Positions 1 through 5,060 of a stretch of 5,060 nucleotides of DNA are shown here, piece after piece. The notes beneath the pieces were generated by a model. The model did not search any database. It was not told the origin of the DNA and saw only the letters and a list, made by a program, of their open reading frames with translations. A program made the position numbers and the translations under genes. The stretch lies in assembly GCA_029857975.1 (NCBI GenBank), contig JAOUFX010000307.1:1-5060 (forward strand). Reading direction: 5' to 3'. Origin of the DNA: Deltaproteobacteria bacterium. GTDB taxonomy: Bacteria; Desulfobacterota; SM23-61. The first letter of the stretch is position 1, and every line of letters starts with the position of its first letter.

Positions 1-249
1 TGGTCCGCCGAGATGGCAGGTGGGACTGGAAAAGCATTCTGCTGGGAATGGGCCGAAGAGGCCCGGAAAAAGAGGGGCTTTATCCTTTCCGGCGGACTGA
101 ATTCCATGAACGTCTACCCGGCCATTAAAAAGCTGCGGCCGGTCGGGGTGGATGTTTGTTCCGGAGTGGAACAAATTCCCGGGAAAAAGGACTTATGGAA
201 AATGATCGATTTTGTAAAGGAGGTTAAAAGAGCAGATGGTTCAACCTGA
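1..249 (+). CDS. trpF: Phosphoribosylanthranilate isomerase, C-terminal part (5' end outside window)
   Basis: TrpF converts N-(5'-phosphoribosyl)anthranilate to CdRP, the Amadori rearrangement step of tryptophan synthesis, in the cytoplasm. Frame 1 is open from the first base and gives 82 residues, about the last 40% of the usual 200-210 aa (beta/alpha)8 barrel. Visible family signatures, in order, are GGTGKAF (fragment residues 7-13), LSGGLN (29-34), GVDVCSGVE (49-57) and PGKKD (60-64). The first three are phosphate-binding and late-strand motifs of the barrel. The catalytic Cys, and the Asp just before GGTGK, lie upstream of the window. The usual FDW after GGTGK reads FCW here. The ATG at 13 is internal, not a start. 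The 3' end overlaps trpB by 14 nt, so the two are surely cotranscribed. Identification is very secure from motifs plus the neighbouring trpB and trpA. Confidence 0.96.
   Translation, partial: WSAEMAGGTGKAFCWEWAEEARKKRGFILSGGLNSMNVYPAIKKLRPVGVDVCSGVEQIPGKKDLWKMIDFVKEVKRADGST
217..224 (+). promoter_or_regulatory. Ribosome binding site of trpB
   Basis: AAGGAGGT is a near-perfect Shine-Dalgarno inside the end of trpF, 11 nt before the ATG at 236. It supports that ATG as the trpB start and the 14-nt overlap of the two genes. Confidence 0.8.
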
Positions 250-1423
250 TAAAAGAGGGCATTTTGGAGATTTTGGGGGCAAATATGTCCCGGAAACCTT
301 GATGGCTCCGTTGGAAGAATTGGAGAAGGCCTATCACGCTTCCAGAAAAGATGGGCTGTTCCAAAAAACAATGACGGACTATTTAAAAAATTATGCGGGA
401 AGGCCTACCCCCCTTTATTTCGCGGAAAGGCTCACCGAGGAATTAAAGGGCTGCCGCATTTATCTCAAACGGGAAGACCTGGCCCATACGGGGTCTCATA
501 AAATCAACAATACCTTGGGCCAGGCTCTGCTGGCCCAAAGGATGGGGAAGAAAAGAATTATTGCCGAAACCGGAGCGGGTCAACACGGAGTTGCTACGGC
601 CACTGCCGCTGCTCTCACCGGGCTGCAGTGCGCAGTCTATATGGGGGAAGAAGACATCCAGCGGCAATCCCTGAATGTTTTCCGGATGAAACTCCTCGGG
701 GCCGAAGTCATTCCGGTTATCTCGGGGTCCAGGACTCTGAAGGATGCCATTAACGAAGCGATTCGGGACTGGGTGACCCACGTTCGCGATACCTACTATC
801 TGATCGGGTCGGTGGTCGGACCCCATCCCTATCCTATGATGGTCCGGGACTTTCAAGCGGTGATCGGTAAGGAAGTAAGGAAACAAGTAATGGAAAAAGA
901 AGGCCGGCTTCCGGATTGCATGGTGGCCTGCGTGGGTGGGGGGAGCAACGCCATCGGCCTGTTCCATCCGTTTTTAAAAGACGGAGTACGCCTTATCGGC
1001 GTAGAAGCCGGGGGTCTGGGATTATTCAGCGGTAGACACGCAGCGTCGCTGAACGCCGGCTATGTCGGAATGCTTCACGGATGCATGAGTTACATCCTGC
1101 AGGATGATTCCGGCAATATCTTGGAGACCCATTCCATTTCCGCGGGTTTGGATTATCCGGGGGTCGGGCCGGAACACGCCTTTTTTAAAGAAAGCGGAAG
1201 GGCTGAGTATGCCACCGTTACGGACGAGGAGGCCCTGGAAGCTTTTCACCTCCTTGCCCATCGAGAAGGTATCCTCCCCGCGTTGGAATGCGCCCATGCC
1301 CTGGGTTACGCTGGGAAAATTGCTCCTTCCCTGGGGAAAGAGCAGATCATGGTTGTGAATCTGTCGGGGCGAGGAGACAAAGATGTGCAAACGGTCGCTA
1401 CAATAATGGGGGTTGAATTATGA
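236..1423 (+). CDS. trpB: Tryptophan synthase beta chain
   Basis: TrpB is the PLP-dependent subunit of the cytoplasmic alpha2-beta2 tryptophan synthase. It joins channelled indole to L-serine to give L-tryptophan. The 395-aa product matches the usual 390-410 aa. The N-terminal [15 protein letters not shown] (residues 8-22) is typical. HTGSHKINN (84-92) carries the Schiff-base lysine K89, and E111 in ETGAGQHG is the catalytic glutamate (K87 and E109 in Salmonella). GGGSN (234-238) binds the PLP phosphate, [10 protein letters not shown] (305-314) is the beta1-type signature with the Asp that helps close the subunit, and S377 in NLSGRGDKD sits by the PLP ring nitrogen. All key residues are intact. 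The start is fixed by a strong Shine-Dalgarno. The stop overlaps the trpA start by 4 nt (ATGA). It is the classical TrpB1 form rather than TrpB2. Confidence 0.99.
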   Translation: MVQPDKRGHFGDFGGKYVPETLMAPLEELEKAYHASRKDGLFQKTMTDYLKNYAGRPTPLYFAERLTEELKGCRIYLKREDLAHTGSHKINNTLGQALLAQRMGKKRIIAETGAGQHGVATATAAALTGLQCAVYMGEEDIQRQSLNVFRMKLLGAEVIPVISGSRTLKDAINEAIRDWVTHVRDTYYLIGSVVGPHPYPMMVRDFQAVIGKEVRKQVMEKEGRLPDCMVACVGGGSNAIGLFHPFLKDGVRLIGVEAGGLGLFSGRHAASLNAGYVGMLHGCMSYILQDDSGNILETHSISAGLDYPGVGPEHAFFKESGRAEYATVTDEEALEAFHLLAHREGILPALECAHALGYAGKIAPSLGKEQIMVVNLSGRGDKDVQTVATIMGVEL

Positions 1424-2238
1424 GCAGGATCGACCAGACATTCAAGAGATTAAAGCAAAAAAGCCGGTCCGCCTTGATTCCTTTCGCCGTGGCCGGGGAT
1501 CCGGACCTCGCCGCCACAGAGGCCCTGGTTTGGCAGATGGCGCAAGCCGGAGCGGACATCATTGAACTGGGGGTGCCTTATTCCGATCCGCTTGCGGATG
1601 GCCCCACCATCCAGGCTGCCTCGCAGCGAGCGTTATCAAGAGGGGTCAACCTCAAGGCGGTATTAAACTTGGCCAAAAATTTTAAGGGGAAAACCATCCC
1701 CCTGGTCATCATGACTTATTTCAACCCTGTTTACCATTATGGATTGAAGGCTTTCGCTGCGGAGTGCCGAGAGTGCGGAATCGCAGGAGTGATCATTCCT
1801 GATCTTCCGCCGGAAGAAGGGGGGCCATGGATTGAAGAGGCCAGGAAAGCAGGAGTGGATACGATTTTTTTAACAGCACCGACCAGTTCACCCGAACGAA
1901 TCCGAAAGGTGAGCAAGATATGCCGCGGGTATATCTACCATGTATCCGTAACCGGGGTGACCGGAGTGCGGGGGAAATTATCCGCAGACCTGGAGCCGGC
2001 AGTCCGCAAGATCAGAGAGATAAGCCAAAAGCCGGTAGCCGTTGGTTTCGGCATTTCCACACCGGAGCAAGCCGAGGAGGTGAGCCGCTTTGCCGATGGA
2101 ATCATCGTGGGCAGTGCCATTGTAAAGATTATGGAGGGCGGAGCAGGGAAGGAAGATATTGTGCGCCAGGTGGGATCTTTTATCACATCCCTCGCTGCCG
2201 CCTGCCATAAGAAGGCGGGAACAAGAAAAATTCCTTGA
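1420..2238 (+). CDS. trpA: Tryptophan synthase alpha chain
   Basis: TrpA cleaves indole-3-glycerol phosphate to indole and glyceraldehyde-3-phosphate and passes the indole to TrpB through the tunnel of the complex. The 272-aa product fits the family (about 260-275 aa, TIM barrel). The catalytic acids are both present at the same numbers as in Salmonella: E49 in [13 protein letters not shown] and D60 in LADGP. PDLPPEE (127-133) is the typical loop 6 region before the strand with TAPTS (152-156). SVTGVTG (176-182) is the usual glycine loop, and GFGIS (209-213) and VGSAIV (230-235) form the phosphate site. The ATG overlaps the trpB stop as ATGA. Only a weak G-rich Shine-Dalgarno (1408-1413) precedes it, so translational coupling to trpB is likely, fitting a 1:1 complex. 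It is the last trp gene; a terminator follows 112 nt downstream. Confidence 0.99.
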   Translation: MSRIDQTFKRLKQKSRSALIPFAVAGDPDLAATEALVWQMAQAGADIIELGVPYSDPLADGPTIQAASQRALSRGVNLKAVLNLAKNFKGKTIPLVIMTYFNPVYHYGLKAFAAECRECGIAGVIIPDLPPEEGGPWIEEARKAGVDTIFLTAPTSSPERIRKVSKICRGYIYHVSVTGVTGVRGKLSADLEPAVRKIREISQKPVAVGFGISTPEQAEEVSRFADGIIVGSAIVKIMEGGAGKEDIVRQVGSFITSLAAACHKKAGTRKIP

Positions 2239-2264
2239 TTGGTGCCTGCGGTCAGTGCTATATT
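2235..2264 (+). promoter_or_regulatory. Possible sigma70 promoter after trpA
   Basis: TTGATT (2235-2240, 4/6 to TTGACA) and TATATT (2259-2264, 5/6 to TATAAT) are 18 nt apart. Transcription would start near 2271 and run toward the GYD gene. The -35 overlaps the trpA stop codon. This is a consensus match only and could arise by chance in this AT-richer patch. Confidence 0.35.
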
Positions 2265-2284
2265 TATAACCCTGTCTATGACCG
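2249..2284. repeat. Short inverted repeat around the possible -10 and start site
   Basis: CGGTCA (2249-2254) and TGACCG (2279-2284) are perfect 6-bp inverted arms 24 nt apart, 30 bp centre to centre. They flank the candidate -10, as operator half-sites might. A 6-bp repeat at this spacing is easily accidental. Confidence 0.25.
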
Positions 2285-2302
2285 TAGCGACCTGAAACCA
2301 GT

Positions 2303-2327
2303 TTCTTCCTAAAAAAATTGGGAGGAA
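2303..2327 (+). promoter_or_regulatory. Hairpin hiding a Shine-Dalgarno
   Basis: TTCTTCC (2303-2309) can pair with GGAGGAA (2321-2327): seven pairs, one of them G-U, around an 11-nt A-rich loop. The 3' arm is the whole Shine-Dalgarno of the small ORF at 2333, so the fold would limit its translation. The pairing is directly visible; its role is inferred. Confidence 0.35.
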
Positions 2328-2332
2328 GCAGC

Positions 2333-2458
2333 ATGCGTCGATTCATTCCAACCCCATTTCTCTTCTCAAAGAGGGATGGGGTTTTTTGTTTAAGCGCTTT
2401 TTTACCTATGGGGGGAAGGTATGCTGGAGAAGGGGATATTATTTTAAGAAAGGGGTGA
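2333..2458 (+). CDS. Possible 41-aa small ORF spanning the terminator
   Basis: The ORF has an ATG with GGAGG (2321-2325) 7 nt upstream and stops at TGA 2456-2458, giving 41 residues beginning MRRFIPTPFLFSKR and ending DIILRKG. I recognise no family. The first half is hydrophobic and aromatic, the ends are basic, and there is one Cys. There is no Trp codon, so it is not a classical trp leader peptide. The ORF passes right through the intrinsic terminator at 2350-2387. Its stop lies inside the Shine-Dalgarno of the GYD gene, 4 nt before that gene's ATG. If translated, ribosomes would unfold the terminator and could reinitiate at the GYD gene. Against it, the amino acid content largely reflects the terminator sequence, so it may be accidental. 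Conservation in relatives would decide. Confidence 0.25.
   Translation: MRRFIPTPFLFSKRDGVFCLSAFLPMGGRYAGEGDIILRKG
2350..2387 (+). terminator. Intrinsic terminator downstream of trpA
   Basis: A 15-bp stem pairs 2350-2364 (AACCCCATTTCTCTT) with 2369-2383 (AAGAGGGATGGGGTT), with two G-U pairs and a CTCA tetraloop. It runs into six T (2382-2387), then G and TTT. This is a strong Rho-independent terminator for the trp operon. It also lies upstream of the GYD gene, so it would attenuate any transcript from the candidate promoter at 2235-2264. Confidence 0.9.
2413..2428 (+). repeat. Inverted repeat flanking the GYD gene, left arm
   Basis: GGGAAGGTATGCTGGA is matched at 15 of 16 positions by the reverse complement of 2785-2800. 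Both copies are followed 3 to 5 nt later by GGGGA. The arm sits between the terminator and the Shine-Dalgarno of the GYD gene. Confidence 0.7.
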
Positions 2459-2459
2459 T
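2450..2459 (+). promoter_or_regulatory. Ribosome binding site of the GYD gene
   Basis: AAGGGGTGAT resembles AAGGAGGTGAT lacking one base and sits 3 nt before the ATG at 2463. It contains the TGA stop of the possible small ORF. Confidence 0.6.
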
Positions 2460-2462
2460 ATT

Positions 2463-2750
2463 ATGCCAGTCTATGTCATGCTCACCAACTTAACCGATGA
2501 AGGGAGGAAGACGGTAAAGGAGAAACCCGGAAGGATCAAGGAGGTCAACAAGGAAGTGGAAAAAATGGGGGTCAAAGTCATTTCCCAGTATGCCCTCCTG
2601 GGTGCCTACGACTTCGTGAACATCTTGGAGGCTCCTGATAACCTTACCATTGCCAGGGTGGCAGTCGCGTTAAGTGCCAGGGGTACATTGCAGACAACAA
2701 CCCTTGCCGCCCTCTCTGTTGAAGAGTTCATCAATATGCTGAAAAAGTAG
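2463..2750 (+). CDS. GYD-domain protein of unknown function
   Basis: The 95-aa product spans essentially one GYD domain, a small alpha/beta fold related to dimeric ferredoxin-like barrels. The motif naming the family is GAYD at residues 47-50, preceded by SQYALL (41-46) and followed by FVNILEAPD (51-59). The N-terminal strand PVYVMLTNLTDEG, the basic helix ending KEVNKEVEKMG and the SARGTLQTTTLAALSVEEF segment (71-89) are also typical. It has no signal peptide or membrane segment, so it is presumably cytosolic. The molecular function of the family is not established and I do not assign one. Its start is supported by an AAGGGGTGAT Shine-Dalgarno. It lies after the trp terminator and 134 nt before an acyl-CoA ligase gene, so it is probably not part of the trp operon. 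Cotranscription with the ligase is possible, since I see no terminator between them. Confidence 0.92.
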   Translation: MPVYVMLTNLTDEGRKTVKEKPGRIKEVNKEVEKMGVKVISQYALLGAYDFVNILEAPDNLTIARVAVALSARGTLQTTTLAALSVEEFINMLKK

Positions 2751-2784
2751 AATAGGGATCGGACCAAAGCCGCTTCCCCAAAAA

Positions 2785-2800
2785 TCCAGCATACCCTCCC
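2785..2800 (-). repeat. Inverted repeat flanking the GYD gene, right arm
   Basis: TCCAGCATACCCTCCC on the + strand is the reverse complement of the 2413-2428 arm except for one base. The arm lies 34 nt after the GYD stop codon. The region 2751-2872 shows no convincing terminator and no clear promoter. Confidence 0.7.
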
Positions 2801-2874
2801 AAAAATTTAAGCCGAAGAAATAAACCTTCTCCTCTCCCCAACGAGACCTGGCCGTAATCCGGGCGGGAGGGCAT

Positions 2875-2884
2875 GGAGGAAAGG
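2875..2884 (+). promoter_or_regulatory. Ribosome binding site deciding the ligase start
   Basis: GGAGGAAAGG lies directly before the ATG at 2885, with GGAGG 5 nt away. The in-frame ATG at 2873 has GGGAGG only 2 nt upstream, too close for efficient initiation. I therefore prefer 2885. Confidence 0.6.
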
Positions 2885-4597
2885 ATGAAAAATTTTAAGA
2901 GCTGGCCGAAGTATAATCCCCGTTCCCTGAACTACCCGGAGATTCCCGTTTTCCAGTTTCTCCGATCCTCCGCAACCAAGTGGCCCTTTCGCATCGTTAT
3001 CATTTTTGATGCCCTGGAGATTACCTATAGCGAGCTGCTCAATTTGGTCGAGCGGTTCGCGGCAGCCCTGGCCGGTTTGGGAATTAAGAAGGGCGACCGG
3101 GTGGCCATTCACTTGCCCAATTGTCCCCAGTTTGCCATCGCCTATTACGCCGCTTTGATGAACGGGGCGATCTTTACTCCCTGCAGCCCGCTGATGGTGG
3201 AAAGAGAGATGGAATACCAGCTGAACGATGCCGGGGCGGAGACGATCATTACCTTGGACCTTTTTTATCCTACGGTGGAGAAGGTACTCCCCAAGACCAA
3301 AATCAAGAACGTGATCGTTGCCTCCCTTCCGGACATCTTCCCTCCCCTCATCACAGCCGTTCGGCCTCCTTTGGTGAAAAAAGAATTTTCCGGGGCTCTC
3401 GACTTTACGTCCTTGCTGAAGTCTTACGAGCCCCAACCCCCGGAGGTCCGGTTTGAGCCCAAGAAGGACCTGGCCCATCTGGCTTATACCGGGGGAACGA
3501 CCGGGATTTCTAAGGGGGTGATGCTCACCCATTTTAACGTGGTGGCCAACGTCCTGCAGGTGGCCCATTGGACAGCCGGCGGCAACGTTCGTTATCAAAA
3601 TGAAGTCTTGAATCTCGTACCGGAGGAGGGGGATCGGGAAGAAGATCGCCCGGTCAGGTTCGGTAAGGGAAAAGCCCTGATCGTAGTCCCCTGGTTCCAT
3701 GCGATGGGCACAATTGGCTACCTGAACCAGACCATCTACGCCGGCACCACCATGGTGGTCTTTCCCCGTTTCGATCCCGGGCAGTACCTTCAGGCCATCG
3801 AGAAGTATGAGGCCAATGCCATCGGGGGCGCGCCGCAGCTTTTCATCCCTCTGGTCAACCATCCGGATTTCAAGAAATATGATTTTTCCGCCATCAAGAT
3901 CGCCGCCTCCGGTGCGGCTCCTCTTCCGGTTCCGGTAATGGAGCAGATGCTGAAAAGTTTTCCGGGCCTGGTCACGGAAGCCTATGGCCTAACCGAGGTC
4001 ACCATGGCCAGCCACTTCAATCCGCCGGAGCGCGGAGCGGTAAAAGCAGGTTCGATCGGCCTTCCTTTAGCCGACACCGAGGCCAGGATCTTGGATCTGG
4101 AGACCGGAACGAAAGAGCTTCCTCCGGGGGAGGTCGGGGAACTTTGTCTCAAAGGACCGCAGGTAATGCAGGGCTACTGGGATAAGCCCGAAGAAACGAA
4201 AATGGTGCTGCGGGATGGCTGGCTCTATACCGGAGATATTGCCCGAGAGGACGGGGACGGATATTTTTTTATCGTCGACCGCAAGAAAGACATGCTTATC
4301 TACAAAGGCTACAACGTTTATCCTCGGGACCTGGAAGAAGTCATGGCCAAACATCCGGCCATTCAGCAATGTGCGGTGGTGGGAAAGCTGGACCCGGAAG
4401 CCGGGGAAATCCCCGTGGCTTTTGTCGTCTTGAAAGCAGGAGTGACAGCAACGGAAGAGGAACTGCTGGATTACTGCGCGAAGAACGTATCTCCCTACAA
4501 AAAGATCCGGCAGATCATCTTCAAGAAACAACTGCCGGTCAGTGGGGCCGGGAAGGTTTTGAAAACAGAGTTACGAAGGGAAGTTCAGGGTAATTAG
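2885..4597 (+). CDS. AMP-forming acyl-CoA ligase, FadD-type (ANL superfamily)
   Basis: The enzyme likely activates a carboxylic acid, probably a medium- or long-chain fatty acid, through an acyl-AMP to acyl-CoA using ATP. From 2885 it is 570 aa, normal for the family. Motifs in order: A3 P-loop YTGGTTGISKG (201-211), PWFHAMG (269-275), GGAP (314-317), SGAAPLP (342-348), A5 EAYGLTE (365-371), the A7 Asp in TGD (449-451), Arg 466 in VDRKKD starting the mobile C-terminal domain, the A8 loop YKGYNVYPRDLEE (473-485), and the A10 lysine K557 in PVSGAGK. All catalytic positions are present. A charged stretch at about 236-262 makes the segment between A3 and PWFH longer than in E. coli FadD as I recall it. 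There is no signal peptide or membrane helix. Exact substrate is not readable from sequence; an aromatic or short-chain acid is possible. An alternative start at 2873 adds four residues. Confidence 0.93.
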   Translation: MKNFKSWPKYNPRSLNYPEIPVFQFLRSSATKWPFRIVIIFDALEITYSELLNLVERFAAALAGLGIKKGDRVAIHLPNCPQFAIAYYAALMNGAIFTPCSPLMVEREMEYQLNDAGAETIITLDLFYPTVEKVLPKTKIKNVIVASLPDIFPPLITAVRPPLVKKEFSGALDFTSLLKSYEPQPPEVRFEPKKDLAHLAYTGGTTGISKGVMLTHFNVVANVLQVAHWTAGGNVRYQNEVLNLVPEEGDREEDRPVRFGKGKALIVVPWFHAMGTIGYLNQTIYAGTTMVVFPRFDPGQYLQAIEKYEANAIGGAPQLFIPLVNHPDFKKYDFSAIKIAASGAAPLPVPVMEQMLKSFPGLVTEAYGLTEVTMASHFNPPERGAVKAGSIGLPLADTEARILDLETGTKELPPGEVGELCLKGPQVMQGYWDKPEETKMVLRDGWLYTGDIAREDGDGYFFIVDRKKDMLIYKGYNVYPRDLEEVMAKHPAIQQCAVVGKLDPEAGEIPVAFVVLKAGVTATEEELLDYCAKNVSPYKKIRQIIFKKQLPVSGAGKVLKTELRREVQGN

Positions 4598-4666
4598 TTC
4601 GGAGATTGTATTAAAAAATCCATATTCGGCAAGGCGCAATCCGAGATTGGGGAAAATAGAAATATC

Positions 4667-4672
4667 TTGACA
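4667..4672 (+). promoter_or_regulatory. Perfect -35 hexamer without a clear -10
   Basis: TTGACA matches the sigma70 -35 exactly, upstream of the GspE/PilB gene. At 16-19 nt spacing the best -10 is only 3/6 (GATTCT, 4692-4697). Better hexamers such as TAAAAT (4697-4702) are too far away. A promoter here is possible but weakly supported. Confidence 0.3.
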
Positions 4673-4705
4673 AAAAGGGCGATTTGAAAGAGATTCTAAA
4701 ATAGG

Positions 4706-4731
4706 CCCTTAAAAGTTGCTTCTTTAAGAGG
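4706..4731 (+). promoter_or_regulatory. Hairpin hiding the Shine-Dalgarno of the ATPase gene
   Basis: CCCTTAAA (4706-4713) can pair with TTTAAGAGG (4723-4731) with one bulged A, around a 9-nt loop. The 3' arm contains the Shine-Dalgarno AAGAGG (4726-4731). An upstream AAGGGC (4675-4680) is complementary to GCCCTT (4705-4710) and could compete for the same arm. In 4598-4736 I see no gene and no clear terminator. Confidence 0.4.
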
Positions 4732-4736
4732 TACGT

Positions 4737-5060
4737 GTGTTCAAACTGCGTAAGAGAATCAGCGACATCCTGATCGAGGCCGGTTTAATTAACCAGCAGC
4801 AGCTGGACCGGGCCCTGATCCTCCAGAAGAACAAGAATAAGCGCCTGGGAAAGATCCTGGTTGAGTTGGGTTATGTCACGGAAAGGCAGATCGCTGAAGC
4901 TCTTTCCCAGCAACTTACCCTTCCTCTGGTTGATTGCGACCATTACGAGATTACCGAGGAAGTAAAAGCTCTCGTCCCCAAAGAAATTGCCGAAAAGAAA
5001 ATTATCATGCCGCTTGAGGTCAAAGCAAAAACCCTCTGGTTAGCGATGGCCGATCCTCTG
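4737..5060 (+). CDS. GspE/PilB-family secretion or pilus ATPase, N-terminal MshEN domain (3' end outside window)
   Basis: This is the first 108 codons of a hexameric AAA-type motor that powers type II secretion or type IV pilus assembly at the cytoplasmic face of the inner membrane. The GTG start has AAGAGGT (4726-4732) just upstream and an in-frame TAA at 4725-4727, so the gene begins here. Residues 7-30 and 36-59 form two tandem 24-residue units separated by KNKNK (31-35), the MshEN layout that binds cyclic di-GMP in MshE. The second unit is canonical (RLGKILVELGYVTERQIAEA at its start, Gln at position 24). The first reads RIS instead of RLG. LPLVD (62-66) and PLEVKAKTLWLAMADPL at the window end are typical of the T2SSE_N fold. 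The Walker motifs lie beyond the window, so PilB, GspE and MshE cannot be told apart. The neighbours give no secretion or pilus context yet. Confidence 0.9.
   Translation, partial: MFKLRKRISDILIEAGLINQQQLDRALILQKNKNKRLGKILVELGYVTERQIAEALSQQLTLPLVDCDHYEITEEVKALVPKEIAEKKIIMPLEVKAKTLWLAMADPL

Noticed and set aside
443..967. 174-aa open frame on the minus strand
   Set aside because: Antisense shadow of trpB, without recognisable motifs.
2333..2390. trp-type leader peptide attenuator
   Set aside because: The small ORF has no Trp codon and lies after, not before, the trp genes.
2437..2442. TATTAT as a -10 for the GYD gene
   Set aside because: No -35 at proper spacing, and the transcript would start inside the Shine-Dalgarno.
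2755..2779. Terminator after the GYD gene
   Set aside because: Only a broken GGG-CGG/CCG-CCC stem with an internal loop and no T run.
2754..2793. Minus-strand small ORF starting in the right repeat arm (MLDFWGSGFG...)
   Set aside because: Its Shine-Dalgarno-like tract is too close to the ATG and the frame runs antisense into the GYD gene.
2807..3862. 351-aa open frame on the minus strand
   Set aside because: It lies opposite the acyl-CoA ligase, which has all family motifs. The minus-strand translation is rich in His, Gln, Gly and Arg and resembles no family; it is an antisense shadow.
4704..4719. Sigma54 promoter before the ATPase gene
   Set aside because: The GG and GC dinucleotides are 12 nt apart instead of 10 and the TGGCAC core is not matched.
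4598..4736. Known cyclic di-GMP riboswitch
   Set aside because: I looked for conserved GEMM-type core sequences because of the MshEN domain and saw none.

Overview
The window looks like an ordinary bacterial chromosome segment of moderate G+C, with all recognisable genes on the + strand. The combination of a trp operon tail, a GYD-domain protein, a FadD-type acyl-CoA ligase and a GspE/PilB-family ATPase suggests a Gram-negative, possibly a deltaproteobacterium (Desulfobacterota-like). That placement is an impression from gene content and protein style; no marker gene is present to prove it.

Layout. Positions 1-2238 are the 3' end of a tryptophan operon: the end of trpF, complete trpB and complete trpA, tightly packed (14-nt and 4-nt overlaps). 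Together they give the last three steps: PRA isomerisation (TrpF), cleavage of indole-3-glycerol phosphate (TrpA) and condensation of indole with serine (TrpB). Both synthase subunits keep all recognisable catalytic residues. A strong intrinsic terminator lies at 2350-2387.

Positions 2239-2462 are the most structured non-coding stretch. They hold a possible sigma70 promoter, a hairpin that would hide a good Shine-Dalgarno, a possible 41-codon small ORF running through the terminator and stopping 4 nt before the next gene, and one arm of a 16-bp inverted repeat. Next comes a 95-aa GYD-domain protein of unknown function (2463-2750). The other arm of the inverted repeat lies just after it.

Positions 2885-4597 encode a complete AMP-forming acyl-CoA ligase, probably for medium- or long-chain fatty acids, with all main ANL motifs. 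After a 139-nt AT-richer gap containing a possible Shine-Dalgarno-hiding hairpin, a GTG-started gene (4737 to the window end) encodes the N-terminal MshEN domain of a type II secretion or type IV pilus assembly ATPase, a fold known to bind cyclic di-GMP.

The genes themselves are familiar. The observations most worth checking are non-coding: the leader/terminator arrangement before the GYD gene, the inverted repeat flanking that gene, and the two mutually exclusive RNA pairings before the ATPase gene.
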